DNA of 64,000 nt, taken from NCBI GenBank assembly GCA_005656395.1, contig SRSI01000031.1:682001-746000 (forward strand). The letters are read 5' to 3'. Below, piece by piece: positions 46,466 to 58,736 of this stretch (its first letter is position 1; every line of letters begins with the position of its first letter). The DNA comes from Strongyloides papillosus (Eukaryota > Nematoda > Chromadorea > Rhabditida > Strongyloididae). The notes under the pieces are model-generated. The model had not been told where the DNA came from. It saw only the letters and a program-made list of their open reading frames with translations, and did not search any database. Made by a program: the position numbers and the translations under genes.

Positions 46466-48857
46466 ATGATGACGTCAAAATTAATTTTTTTGTTACTTTT
46501 TATTTTAATAATTGTTGAAGTATCAAGTGATAATATAATCATTAGAGAGTCATTATACCTTTTAGCATTAAAAAATTTTTCAAAAGAAATTGTTCATGCA
46601 ATATATAGAAACTTTGATGTTACAAAAGGTGAGGTGTATGAAGGCTCTTTGTGTAGAGCTGCTAATTATAATATTTTATCTAACAAAACTATAACATCAT
46701 TAACTCCATTATTTTTAATTGTTGAAAAAGAGTAAGTTTGAACTTGATGTTAGTTAACATAAATTACATAATATTTCTTTTATAAATAACAATCATATTT
46801 ATAGAAGTAAATATATATCTTGCCAAGAGGAAGGATTAGAAAATTATTTAATTGTGTATATATATGGTAGAGAAAATGGTACAGGAATTATAAGAGTAGA
46901 AAAATTGAATAAAATAAATTTTATATTTGAATTAGAAAAATATGATTATGACCATGTAGAGAAAGCGTTATTATTATTTAAAAAATTAAAATATTCAATT
47001 CCTCTGCAATATAATGGTTGGAAAAAAATTTCGATTCCAGAAAAGGATAGAATATCATTTTGGAGGCAATTGATTATGCCAAAAAATAATGAAAAAGAAA
47101 TTATTGATAATGATACAAATACAATTTCTTATTTAAAGTTTTTAATTTTAATTAGTGAAATTGTTATAGTGACAATACTAATAACGATATTAATATCTTT
47201 AATGAAAGGAAAACATAAAAGTAAGAAAATTCAATTAAATAAGATGATATCAGATTTAAAAAAAGCAAATACTCTTGATATTTCAAATAACAAAGAAATC
47301 ATAGATCCAAACGATATTAGAAGTTATTTTTATACCATCGTCAATCAAGTTTCAATATATATTGAAGATCATATTAAAAAAGATAATAATTATGATGTTA
47401 TTCCTGAATCAAAAAATATTACTAATTTTATGGGATTGGAACCATATATGGGTAACAATAAAATAAATGAATTATTTGATGAACTTTTCAATGATATTAT
47501 GCCATCTATTTCCTCACCGCATCATATAAAAAATTTTAGTTTAAAACCAGGAACAAATATTTCGGATGTTATTTCGTCAATATTTATCTCATATATTTCT
47601 TTAATAGGCATAGACAGAATTCCCAAAACAATACTTAAAATGATGGAGCAAGGAGTTTATAATTGGTTTGGAAAAGCAATTGGGTTACCAGACATTTTCT
47701 TATATGATCGAAACACATTTGACATTAATGTAACAGATCCATTATTTACAAATAATGGTGGAGGATTAATATTTTCAAGTAATATATTGGCAAATTTACA
47801 TGTTATATTTGGGGCTAGAAAAATGAAAATAGAAAAAATGACAAATAAACATGAAAAAGAAAGTAATTTTAATAACAAACTTGATATTCAAAAACGACTT
47901 ATTGTTTATATGAATGAAGATCAATTGGGAAATTATGAAAGTTTATGTAACTCTGTTTTTATACTATGTAAAGGAATCCCATTTAGTGATAAATTTGAAT
48001 TGTGTCAAGCTTGTCTAACAAAACAAATTGAAGAAGATATAAATGATGGATTTATTCCTTTCCTTGTAATTGCATCATTTGCCTCAACAACATTATGCAG
48101 TTACGATAATTTTAATGAAATTTCTTATGTATGTGAAAAATTTGACATTTGGTTCCATGTAGATGCAAGTTATGGTGGTTTTAGTTTAATAAATTCAAGA
48201 ATAAGAAAATTTGCGTTAGGGATTGAAAAGTGTAATTCATTAATTATATGTCCTGATAAATTTATGATTTGCAGTCCAGAGATCTCATTATTATTCACTA
48301 GAAACTTTAAGTATATTTATAAAAATGTTTATGATAAAGAATTCCAAGACCCAGAGGATAAATGGTTGATCAATACAGAAGATGTTAAAAAGTTTTTACC
48401 ATTAAAATTATGGTTTGTATTTAAAATTTATGGTATTGAAAAATTAAGGGAAAGAGTGACAAAACTAATTCAAGATACAAATATATTAAAAGAACTAATA
48501 AAAAAGGACAGTCGCTTAGAATTATATGATTTTCTTTCTTTAGGAATTGTATCATTTAAAGTAACCGGAATATCAGAAGAAGACTCATCAATCAAAACAT
48601 CACAGTTAATAAAGTTTATAAATGAAAAACATCAACTTTATGTTACCGAATATAATGTTAACAAAAACATTAAGTTAATTCAATTATCCGTAATTCACAT
48701 AACAAAAACATCAAACCTCATAACAAATCATTGGGGAGAAATACAAAATATGGTTGAAGAGTTTTTCAGTAGTCAATTAGAAACACCATCAATTTCTTCT
48801 CCACAACCCACCCAAAAAAATGAAACTACTATCTCAGAGGATTCAATAAAACAATAA
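46466..48857 (+). CDS. Membrane-anchored group II PLP-decarboxylase-like protein, two exons
   Basis: Exons are 46466-46731 and 46805-48857 (GA|A junction), 772 residues. A signal peptide (LIFLLLFILIIVEVSS) is followed by about 175 lumenal or extracellular residues of unknown fold, then a clear membrane segment (KFLILISEIVIVTILITILI, about 198-221). The cytosolic part is a group II PLP-dependent decarboxylase fold: FTNNGGGLIFSSNILANLHV, FASTTLCSYDNFNEI, WFHVDASYGGF and CPDKFMICSPE with the PLP lysine (Lys574). The family TSGGSEAN pocket loop is changed to IFSSNILAN, and the histidine before the lysine (HK) is Asp. The pieces come from one continuous exon, so the fusion is not an annotation join. 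C. elegans has diverged decarboxylases (hdl-type); whether those share this topology I cannot say. Confidence 0.8.
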
Positions 48858-49131
48858 CAAAAATATTTAATTTCTATATTTAAAAAAGTTATATAAATAG
48901 TGACTATAGTTCCATAAAATTTTTATGAATCTACAACTTTTTAAAATTTTTAAATTGCATTTTTAATCTACAAAACATAAAAATTAATATTTTATTGCTT
49001 TCAAAAGATGAATAGAAATATTGAAGCTTTCAAACTTTCTTATAATTTTTAAACATTTATAGAACAATATACATCTCCTACTTTAATAAGTTTTAATCAC
49101 TCTATTATAGTTTTTTTTATCATTTACTATT

Positions 49132-51343
49132 ATGGCGACTATTCTGCAATTGGCTAGTACCAATGACTATAAAAATTCTTGCTTTAAGCATCCACCAAGA
49201 GTAAGTTTGCAATTTCTTAAAAAGTGCCACCACTTTTCTACACATTCAAATAATCTCTCTTTTTTTAAATATATTCCTCCTTTTATCTTATGACACAATA
49301 TCATTACTCTTTTATCAGAAACATTATAAAAACGTTAGTGTAGAAAAAAATTGTTTATTTATCTAAATAATTTAAATTTCACCATTTTGTATAAAAAATA
49401 AATATATGTATAGTTTTTTATGTAAAGCTTTTAAAAACAAATTAAACTTTCCCCAAAGATTACATTGTTTTATTATTTTTGATAGTCAAAAAAAGTTTTT
49501 CATTTTGATTATAAAAGTCGTAAATTAAAATAAAAAATGATACTTTATTTACTATTTTTTAAAAAAAAATTATATTTTTTAGTTAAAATAAACATTTATT
49601 TATTTTCTAGACGAGCATAAAGTAGAAAAGAGATTTATTTTGTTTTTTATTATTTTTTTTCTGTCAAAAGCAACATTTAATTTATATATTTGTTTATGAA
49701 TAAATAAACATAGATATATATATAGTAGTAAGATAAGAAAAATATAGATTTTTGATGACATTCTTTTTTTGGAAATTAAAAAAGGAGGGAACCTTTAAGT
49801 AAGAAGATAAATATAATGAGGGATAATGAGAAAAATTATGTTAGTTTATATGAAAGTTGTTTTATTATAGCTTAACTAATTTTTGTTTTTAACTTTTAAT
49901 CTTCTTCAGCTCCAGACCATTAAACAAAAAGGGTGGTTTAAAATGGAAGATGAAGCAAAAAACAAAAAATCCTACGACAATATAGTAAAATATAACTCCA
50001 GACTTAACAATTGGAGTATAATTATGAATAAGTTCAGAAAAAGCGATATTTTTACTGATGTTACATTATGTAACACCATACGTGCACATAAATGTTTCTT
50101 GGCAGCAAAATCAAAATATTTCGAAAAATTATTTACTAATGAAAGTAACAAAAATAGAGGTAACATTTATTTTATGATATATATTGTCAATTAACTTTTA
50201 ATTTCAGATAAGTTTGATTTTCCTAATATAAGTGATGATGCCATGAACATTGTGGTTGATTTTATTTATACAGATGAAATTAATGTTGATAAAAATAATG
50301 CTGAAGAAGTCCTTATTGCAGCGGGAGAAATTCAAATAGAAGAACTAATAAATTATTGTCAGGATATTTGTAACAAACAAATTGATAAAAGTAAAAGATT
50401 AAGAAGTGAAAATATTGTATCAAAAAATTATAAAGAATTGTATCTTTTTGGTGGACTATCATGGAGTAGAAAAGAAGGTTATATTACAGCACCAACAGAA
50501 ATATATAATTTAAATGAATCTAGCAGACAAAATAAGGAACAATATTTAACAACTATTGACAATAAAAGAACACTTAATCGTTTTGGAAATGCTTTGGCTA
50601 AATTTGGTAATACAGTATATGCCATAGGTGGTCAAAATCACGATGAAATACTAAATACAATAGAAAGTATAGAAATCAATTCGCTTACATCTTTTTGGAA
50701 GAAAACCACAGCAAATTTTTGTTTTAATTCAAAATACTTGGAGTCGGTAACTATTGATGATAAAGTGTATCTATTTGGTGTTAACTCAAATGATTACAGA
50801 AACAAAAACTTTCATAAAATGTTTTTTTGTTTAGATTTAAACTCGTTAACAATGAATCCTTTATCATCTTTACCAATAAACCTATATACACCTTCACCGG
50901 TTGCTGTGGACAAAACCATTTATGTGGTTAGTGATGATATCGACAATAGTGTACAAACATCATGGATAAGGAAAAAGAGTATATCTGAAGAGGGTAGCAC
51001 TTTTTTTAGAATTGATACCAGATTAAAAGATTGGGAATCACTTCCTAGTACAAAATATAGAAAATTTGAAGGATGCATGATTTCATCTAACAATATGTTA
51101 TATTGTGTTGGCGGAGGGTATCCACATACATGTGAAATATTTGATATTCGTGGGAATCGTTGGAAGGAAATGGCCAATGCAACATCAGCAAGTTACTATT
51201 CTAAACTAGTATTGTTAGATGGTAAAATTCATAAATTTGGACATAGTTGTTTCAACGAAATGTACGAACCAACAATTGATGAATGGATAAAAACAGAAAG
51301 AATTAGATATCCAAGATTTGGTTTTAACACTATTACAATTTAA
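49132..51343 (+). CDS. BTB/kelch-repeat protein, three exons
   Basis: Exons are 49132-49200, 49910-50159 and 50208-51343 (phases 0 and 1), 484 residues. The BTB domain spans exons 2 and 3 (DIFTDVTLCNTIRAHKCFLA, then DFIYTDEINVDKNNAEEVLI). Kelch repeats follow, each with a G-G and later a W (LYLFGGLSWS, VYAIGGQNHD, LYCVGGGYPH, NRWKEMANAT). Such proteins act as Cullin-3 ubiquitin ligase adaptors or actin-linked scaffolds. There is little BACK region between BTB and kelch. The first exon (MATILQLAST...) is separated by a 709-bp intron and is less certain; the protein could instead begin at ATG 49943 (MEDEAKNKK). The 274 bp before exon 1 hold nothing else recognised. Confidence 0.85.
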
Positions 51344-54300
51344 CCACCTTTTTTAGATTTTTATAACATTTAAAATTCCTAAAAAATGCTTATTCACAGT
51401 TTTAAGTCAGAATCAAAGAAAAAAACATCGATAATGTGTCATCATATAATTTCCCCAACTGGACTTTTTTATTTAATTTTATCTTTAATAAAAAAATTAC
51501 CGTAGAAAAACATGTTTTTAAATTCACTAGTTAAATTCATTTCTTCAATTTTAGATAAACATGGATACAGTTGTTGAATAATTCAAATGGCGATTCCAGA
51601 TAATAAAATTGTAATCCATTATAACATTGCTTTTTCATCAGAAGCCATTAAATTAAAGTATAAATACAAATGTTCCCTTAAGTAAATCTTATTGTTTACT
51701 AAATTAGCATTTCCTATGTAAATATCTTTTTTTTGAGATTTTAGTTTATTAAATTTACTATAAATAAACTTTTATATTAAAGTAACCAAACGGAATACAC
51801 ATGTGGTTTCAAGTCCATAAATTTATAACAGTTCGAAATAAAAACATGTTGTTAAGCACACATAACACCATAAAAATTCCAATTAGGGAATGAAAACGTG
51901 GCATTTTTAAATCTGAATGTAAACTCTTCAGACAAAAGCCCGTACATGTAAAAAACTGTTTACTTCAAAGAGATCAAATTGTTGCTTTTGTTTTTTTGAG
52001 CAAGCACTTTTTTCTCATTTAAATTCTGTTTTCTAACCGTCCTTTTTAAGAGTAGTCAATTTATGGCCTCTATTACACTTAATAACTCCATGCCAAAATA
52101 TTTATGTCAACTAAAAGCACAACTGAATAACAGAAAATCAGTAGATCCACACAATTGTGAAACATAAAATTCAACATATTTAAGGTCCCCTTATAAAGTT
52201 CTACTATCTTTCAAGACAAACTTAAATTTACTAATATGTAGTAATTTTTGGTGAAATCCCAAAAGATAAACCCGAAAATGGAAATTCCCCTAAGGTTGGA
52301 ATTAATATTTGAAAATAAAAGATTCGACCTTCAACGCAGAAAGAATAGTTATAAGAGCATATCACAAACAATGCGTTATCAAATCTACTTTCACAGTATT
52401 CAAAGAAAATCAACATTAACCACGAGTTTCTGCAAAGAAAATCTAATGTACCTTCAACCCAACTATATATTGCAAGGAAAGAAATATGTTTAATATAACT
52501 TATTGTTCTAGTGAAAACGACCAAACAGTTCTTAATTTTTGCTGATTGATAACAAAAAAAAACTAGTTAGATTATATATCTAAAAACGAATTCACGACTG
52601 ACATTCCTTCGTACCGCCTCACAACCTTAATCGTATAGCTAAAGATCAACTAATTGTTTTTTTTTACCTACTCACAAATGAGTCGTTAGCGTAACCAAAT
52701 ACTTGTACCAACAACGCCGAGACACAGACTAACATCTCGATAAACAAGATGTTTTGTATTAAATTGAGAAAGATCTAGAAATATCAAGAATATTCCTTTA
52801 ATAACCTAGGAATTGTTATTGTTTTATTTGCAAGTGAACAGAATATTCTAGAATATACTTGCCATTACAAGTAATCACAACGCGAAAATATATATTATGT
52901 GTAACAAAATAAGACAGTCATTGAAATATGAACAGAAGAGATGTGCTCATCTGTACTTCTGCCGTAGAAGTGTTATTGGTGTATCTAAAATCGATAGCGT
53001 TTTGTCTTGTGTTTTGATTTGTTACTAGAAATTTCTACGTGTCGTTTTGTGTAAATTCTACCAACCAATTAGTGTAGGTTTCCGAGATGGATATTTTCCC
53101 TTTTTGATGTGCATTAAAAAAGCATTTCCTGATGTACTGATAAATATTTCTAATAGTGTGTTTCAAAGCCGTATTATAGTGGCATTATGTTGTTTTGGTG
53201 GATTTAAGTTAACTTTTAGATGGAAATTATGCTGTAGAATTAGGTGATATTACTCTAGTTAGTCAATTTTTATCTATTAAAAATATACATTTGATATCAA
53301 TTGTGATGGGACAACGGCAAGTAAAAGATGGAGCGGTGGAAATGCACAGTAATATGGTATCAACTATCATTGCTCAATTCGAAAAACGCAACTTCGTTAA
53401 AATGGAATTTTGTTTACTTCAGTTATATGTTCTAGAATTGTATTGCGTTTTTTTTATTCTAGTGGTTGAAGAGATTATTGTCATTGACATTTTGGAAATA
53501 CGAAAGAAGGAGTGTACCAGTACCATCTTTCTATATTTTTTTCTTGCAATTCCTGAGAAATGTCACTTTTTTTTATAGTTTGAATTTGGCTTTTAAAGAT
53601 AAAACACTAGACCATTTGTATACCCTTTTTATGGTGCTTGTTTATTGACTAATTTGTTTCTGGTATTTTTTTTTGTTTTTTACTGGTAGAGTCACCACAT
53701 TTTTTTTTACTAAAGTCGTATTATTATTTTTTATTATTTTTAACGGTTAATTGCAGAGTTTTTCATATAATCTTTTTCAAATTATGTGCCTATAGTTAAT
53801 TTCCATCAATACAGTTCACTTATTTTTCTAAATAAACTTAATGCTGCATTATTACAACATTTCTATGTCTATGTTTTTCGTTCTTCCTTGCTTATTATTT
53901 TTTAAATGAGTTTGTTTATAGCTTCCTTAGTATATTTTGTTTTATTCTAATTAAACCTTAGACTTAGAAATGTTCATTGCGCTGAAGGATTTTTCGGGAA
54001 TAATGTTATTTAGAGAGTTACTTTTCTACAAGTTTTTATTTAATTCCTATATTTTCCACCTGACTTAGATGAATCATGATGAAGGTACGTGGAAAACGAT
54101 GTTCTACATGTGATTTACATTGACGCGGGTACATTTAAAGTACAGAAAACTTTACATATGTACGACTAGAATTTACACATCGTTTGTGCGTTAGTATCAG
54201 CATACCATCTAATATTAATATATTACATTAGTTAGTATTATAATTTCAAAATATTTTTTATTTGTTTCGACAACATTCAAAACGTTTATTTTTAACAAGA

Positions 54301-54348
54301 AGTAATACTATATTTTTACGTCGAGATTTAATTTTTTCTTTCTTTTAG
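51344..54348. other. 3 kb region of less AT-rich, unexplained sequence with broken coding-like frames
   Basis: By eye, base composition is more mixed than in other gaps. Two adjacent plus-strand frames look coding-like: 53047-53247 (GFRDGYFPFLMCIKKAFPDV) and a frame open from about 53214 to 53578 (DGNYAVELGDITLVSQFLSI, GQRQVKDGAVEMHS). They are in different frames and overlap with no usable intron between them. Overlapping frames on both strands at 52231-52524 are equally obscure. No transposase, reverse transcriptase or terminal repeat was recognised. A small hairpin lies near 52958-52974 (ACTTCT/AGAAGT). Confidence 0.4.
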
Positions 54349-56475
54349 ATGTCTTTTAATACTAACGAGGAAATGCAAATATGCCAAAAAGACTATGAGT
54401 CACGTTTTCAATTAATTAGTCAAGCTCTGCAGTTACACGAAGAGACTCCAAAATCAAAAATAGATGCTTTTCAAGCATTGGAGTCATATTTCAACTTTCG
54501 AAGAGTTGAAGAAAGCCAAATGAAGTATTATGGTGAAGATGCTATCGTTGGAACATTTTTTGGCGATGAAAATGGAATTTTTATTACTGTGACACTTAGT
54601 GAAATAGAGAAGAAAAGAAATATAATTTTGAAGGATCTTGCTGATTTATACAAAATTCGCAGCATCAACAACACAATATTGAGTGTTGAGAAACTTGCCA
54701 ACTATCTTTTGAAGACAAGGTTTTCATTGTCAACTTCTGATTCAAATGAATATTCTCTTTTTCTACCAATTTGTGAATTAGCATTTGTTTGCATACACGA
54801 TCAAAAAGTTATATATATGGTGAAGTGTTTTAATTTAACAATAGAAAATAGTTTAATGAGGATATTCAAGGGAAAATATGTTACTGCTCAATTGAGAATT
54901 GAGTCTCAAGAGTATTTTACTAAAGAGGATAGTGGTTATCAGTTATCTTGTTGTCATCTTACGTGTTCAATAAACCCTAGTAATAATTTCCAAGTAAATT
55001 ATGAAACTTCCTCATTTTTGCTTGATAATTCTAGTGCTGTTAACGATGGTTGTTTGACAGTAGCTATGTGTCAAAGCATTTCCAACACTCAATGCTTAGA
55101 TATTTCTGAAATTATTAAAGAAGTCTGCCAAGTTGGAATATCTTTGGACATTCAGCAAGAAAATTTTATTAGTCGCTCATGCCATCCTCAAAATCACTCA
55201 ATACTTTGTGATGCTCCATCTGGTACTGGAAAAACATTATGTACAGCATTGACTGCTCTTATTCGCCTTAAGCTCGGTCTAAGTACAGTAATAACTTCAC
55301 CAACAGATTCTGGATGTCTAACTGCAGCATTGGAAATAAAAAAATTAGGTGATAATTTCCTTAATGACGATAAGTATTGTGGAAGTGTTGTCTATTTAAC
55401 AACTAATATATTTGATATTTCTGATGAATTTTCATTTGAAAAACCATATACAATTGAGAGTTACATGGAAAATGAATATTGTCATAGATTATGGAAAGAT
55501 ATTGGTACAAATCCAACAGAAAAGCAGGTATTGTGTGATGCGTTCAAGAATATCAAACATATAAGGGTGTTATTAAGCGGGAAAGTTAAAAATCTTACTC
55601 TAGATGATGTTAACTATATTTATAAATTTGAGTACTATAAGAATATTCTTGAAGAATTTTTACTCCGCACTTCTAAACCAAAAATAATTATCATGAATAC
55701 CGGTTTATTATTTAAAAGGAATAGTATTCATAATTTTGTCAATAAAAATTCATTGATAATGATAAATGAGGTAGAACAAATAGAAAGATGGAGAATAATG
55801 CTTTTAACAATGTTTTATAACAAGTGTTCTTTTATGTTTATTGGTAATTCTAAACATGCAAAACCATCGGAACCATTTGGTAAAAATAATGACTTATACA
55901 AGTTTTTTTTCCATCAAAATATTTATTTTAAAAATTGTTCTCATATTACTTTGGAGACAAATTATAGATACAATCAAATATTGTGCAATTTTGTATCAAA
56001 AGTATTGTATGATAACAAATTGAAGAATCCAGTAACCAACTGTGGACAATTGTATTTTGAGCAAGGTTTTGTATTTGTTCATAAGAATAATCATCAAGTT
56101 TCATTAAAAACAAATCAACTTACGAATACATTTGAGGTTGAACAAACAAAATTTTTGATTGATTATTTAAATAAGAACATGGTACATAACAAGGAAATTG
56201 CTGTTTTGTGTTTCTTTGCTGGTCAACAAAAATTAATGACAGAATCTCTACCACAGGATGTCAATGTTATGACAGTAGAAAGTTCTTATGGATTAGAGTT
56301 TCCCTATACAATTGTTTGTACATCATCCCATGAAAAGAATGAAATTATCCATGACAAGTATCGTATTCTTGTTTCTTTGACAAGATGTCGAAAAGGAATG
56401 TTCTTGATTGTTCATGAAAACATTATTGATAATTTTATGAAAGATATTGTCATTAATCTCAATTCATCCTGTTAA
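54349..56475 (+). CDS. Diverged UPF1-like SF1 helicase
   Basis: 708 residues, intronless from this ATG, which directly follows a TTCTTTCTTTTAG acceptor (trans-splice site, or a missing upstream exon). The helicase core lies in the second half: Walker A DAPSGTGKTL (288-297), motif Ia ITSPTDSGCLTAAL, Walker B-like LIMINEVEQ (469-477, with Asn where the family has Asp), motif III FIGNSKHAKPSE, LETNYRYNQILCNFVS matching the UPF1-group QYRMHP region, motif V MTVESSYGLEFPYTIV and motif VI RILVSLTRCRKG with the arginine finger. The N-terminal 270 residues have no recognised domain. UPF1-like helicases act on RNA in decay or small-RNA pathways; the role of this one is unknown. Confidence 0.8.
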   Translation: MSFNTNEEMQICQKDYESRFQLISQALQLHEETPKSKIDAFQALESYFNFRRVEESQMKYYGEDAIVGTFFGDENGIFITVTLSEIEKKRNIILKDLADLYKIRSINNTILSVEKLANYLLKTRFSLSTSDSNEYSLFLPICELAFVCIHDQKVIYMVKCFNLTIENSLMRIFKGKYVTAQLRIESQEYFTKEDSGYQLSCCHLTCSINPSNNFQVNYETSSFLLDNSSAVNDGCLTVAMCQSISNTQCLDISEIIKEVCQVGISLDIQQENFISRSCHPQNHSILCDAPSGTGKTLCTALTALIRLKLGLSTVITSPTDSGCLTAALEIKKLGDNFLNDDKYCGSVVYLTTNIFDISDEFSFEKPYTIESYMENEYCHRLWKDIGTNPTEKQVLCDAFKNIKHIRVLLSGKVKNLTLDDVNYIYKFEYYKNILEEFLLRTSKPKIIIMNTGLLFKRNSIHNFVNKNSLIMINEVEQIERWRIMLLTMFYNKCSFMFIGNSKHAKPSEPFGKNNDLYKFFFHQNIYFKNCSHITLETNYRYNQILCNFVSKVLYDNKLKNPVTNCGQLYFEQGFVFVHKNNHQVSLKTNQLTNTFEVEQTKFLIDYLNKNMVHNKEIAVLCFFAGQQKLMTESLPQDVNVMTVESSYGLEFPYTIVCTSSHEKNEIIHDKYRILVSLTRCRKGMFLIVHENIIDNFMKDIVINLNSSC

Positions 56476-57213
56476 TTGCTTTACTAATACTTTTTTTCAT
56501 AACCAATTATTATTTGTGATAAAGTTTTTTTCCTTTTGTAAAATTTCTTACGCATACTGTAATAGAACATTTCATAAATAAAACTACACGAAATTTATGT
56601 TTTTTATCATGATTTTTGCTATATCATTTCACAGAGTTATTTATAAATATATCGTCATTACTTAAAAATATATACTTAATATTTTTTTAATGTATGTTTA
56701 ACGGTTGCTGAAACCATAAATTTATTAACGTTTAGTATCGATGTTTGAAATGTGATTCTTCCCATGGACTTTATAACGTAACTAATTTGAATCACTGTCA
56801 TTTAGAGAGTTCAAAATGTGGCTGTGTTTTTTTTCTTGTAATTACTTAATTTTTTTAATAAATATATCGGAAAAATTTGTGGATATATCAAAAGATACTT
56901 GAACGTGTCTTAATATATTTAAAAATAATAACAACGTATTACCAAATAACCCTATAATAATTTTTATGCCAAATTTAGTTTTTTAATGCACTTTTTAGAG
57001 CAAAACCAAATCATTTTTTAATAGAAATATTCGTTACTATCAACGAGAAATTTCAAAACGATAAAGAAAAGTAGTTTGTGTGGAGTAATGTTTCTTGATA
57101 GGAACTTTTTTAACAAACATACTTATTTAAAATAATTTGTTTTATTGAAATTTTTATTAAAGTTTATTTTTTTTAAATCTTAAAACAATGCTTTTTATTT
57201 CAGATATCAGAGT
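56476..57213. other. AT-rich intergenic region
   Basis: Nothing recognised apart from a TTTTTATTTCAG acceptor-like site ending at 57203, just before the next start codon. Confidence 0.5.
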
Positions 57214-58465
57214 ATGCTTAACAGCATACTTTATTCTAATCACTTCAGTAATCTAAAAACATCTTTTGTATTACTACAAAACAATATAAGATTTTTCAAA
57301 TTTTCGAGTAAAAATTATTGTGGTACAATTCCTGAGAAAGAATCTTCATTGAATAGTGTAGAAATAAGTGTTTTGGATCATGATAGAAATTTGAGGTGGG
57401 AAAAAGGAAAATATGTTGTAAATTGGCCATCACATCGTCAGTATAATGCTATAGGAAATGGGCTTCATACAAAAAAATATCATAGTGAGAATCATAGATA
57501 TTATCTTAGTGCCTTAATTTATGTTATGATAAGAGCTATATACAATTTAAAATTAAATAACATTCGGATTATAACAGATGGTAGATATTTAAAACATATA
57601 ATTGATAAAAAATTAGATTTTCATGAGAAAAATAATTTTGTTCAATATCGTGATGGTGTTAAAGAAAAAAAAAGAAATGGTGATTTATTTAAAATAATTT
57701 GCATGTTACGTAAAAGGATAGAATTATCATGTGTTGTCGAAAATTTAGTTGACGAAATGGGGCGTAATAAACCTACAATGGATGTTGTAAGGTATTATAA
57801 TAACATAGAATTAGATGAGGAGGAAACAATAAAACGATATGAAAATTTAGTAGAGGGTAAAAGAAATCTTTGGTATTATTTGGATGGTGGGAACAAGGTT
57901 TCTAGTAGAAAATCTTATCCAATTTTTGATGAGCCACATTTTAAAGCAGAATTAAAAAATGCCTCAAAATATGCTTCTGTATATTATGTTGGTGGAGTAC
58001 TTGTTGATAAAAATAACCAAGAATATTTACCAAAGTTTGTATTCCAATCATTTAAAGATAGGATTTGTATTACTGAAACTGTTAGTCAAAGTCAATTAAA
58101 TATTACTTTAGTAAAGTTAATGGGTATAATAAATTGTTTAGAATATGTATGTTTGTTAAAATGTTAGATCTGCAATAATAATTCATAAAAATTCTTTATA
58201 GTTAATTAATCGGGGGAATAAAGAAGCAATAATTGTCCATGATTTACAATTTTTTTCATATGGTATGAGGCATGGATGGTGTAATATGAATGGCGAAGAA
58301 ATTGGATATAAAGATTATTATCTGCAAATAGTGGAGTTATTATCAAAAATAAAGGTTGATTTTATTTATTATGACATAATTAATAGTACTCCAAGTTTCT
58401 CTTTCTTTAAATGCTTATCAGCAGCCTTTTATGGAGATGATTTTGATAAGTTACGATTTGAATAA
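57214..58465 (+). CDS. RNase H-fold-like protein, possibly mitochondrial, two exons
   Basis: Exons are 57214-58146 and 58202-58465 (phase 0), 398 residues. The N-terminus (LNSILYSNHFSNLKTSF) is basic and could be a mitochondrial presequence. Residues about 50-135 resemble an RNase H fold: YVVNWPSHRQYNAIGNGLHT, an alpha helix with AL...MIRAIYNLKL, and IRIITDGRYLKHII (the family's TDS/TDG strand and helix). The C-terminal part (VYYVGGVLVDKNN, then LVKLMGIINCLEYV and the last exon's EAIIVHDLQFFSYGM) looks like a second, degenerate copy. The family glutamate in the N-x-x-A-E helix is not visible, so nuclease activity is doubtful. The assignment rests on pattern only. Confidence 0.5.
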
Positions 58466-58736
58466 ACAATTTATTTTATTAAAACTTGATTTTACTCATC
58501 ATTCTTAATATGTATGTATCATGTAAATAATATATACAATTCTTAGAAAAATATTTATATTAAATTTGTTAATTTCATTCAACCATAACAATACTTTTTA
58601 TTAAATTTGAAATGATTCATAAGACTAACAAGCTTTTGTTATAATTTATTGCCTTACTCAAGAGTTGACAATTTTATCTGTACATCAATTTGATTACATT
58701 ATATAAATTATTACTATCATTGTTATATATATCATT

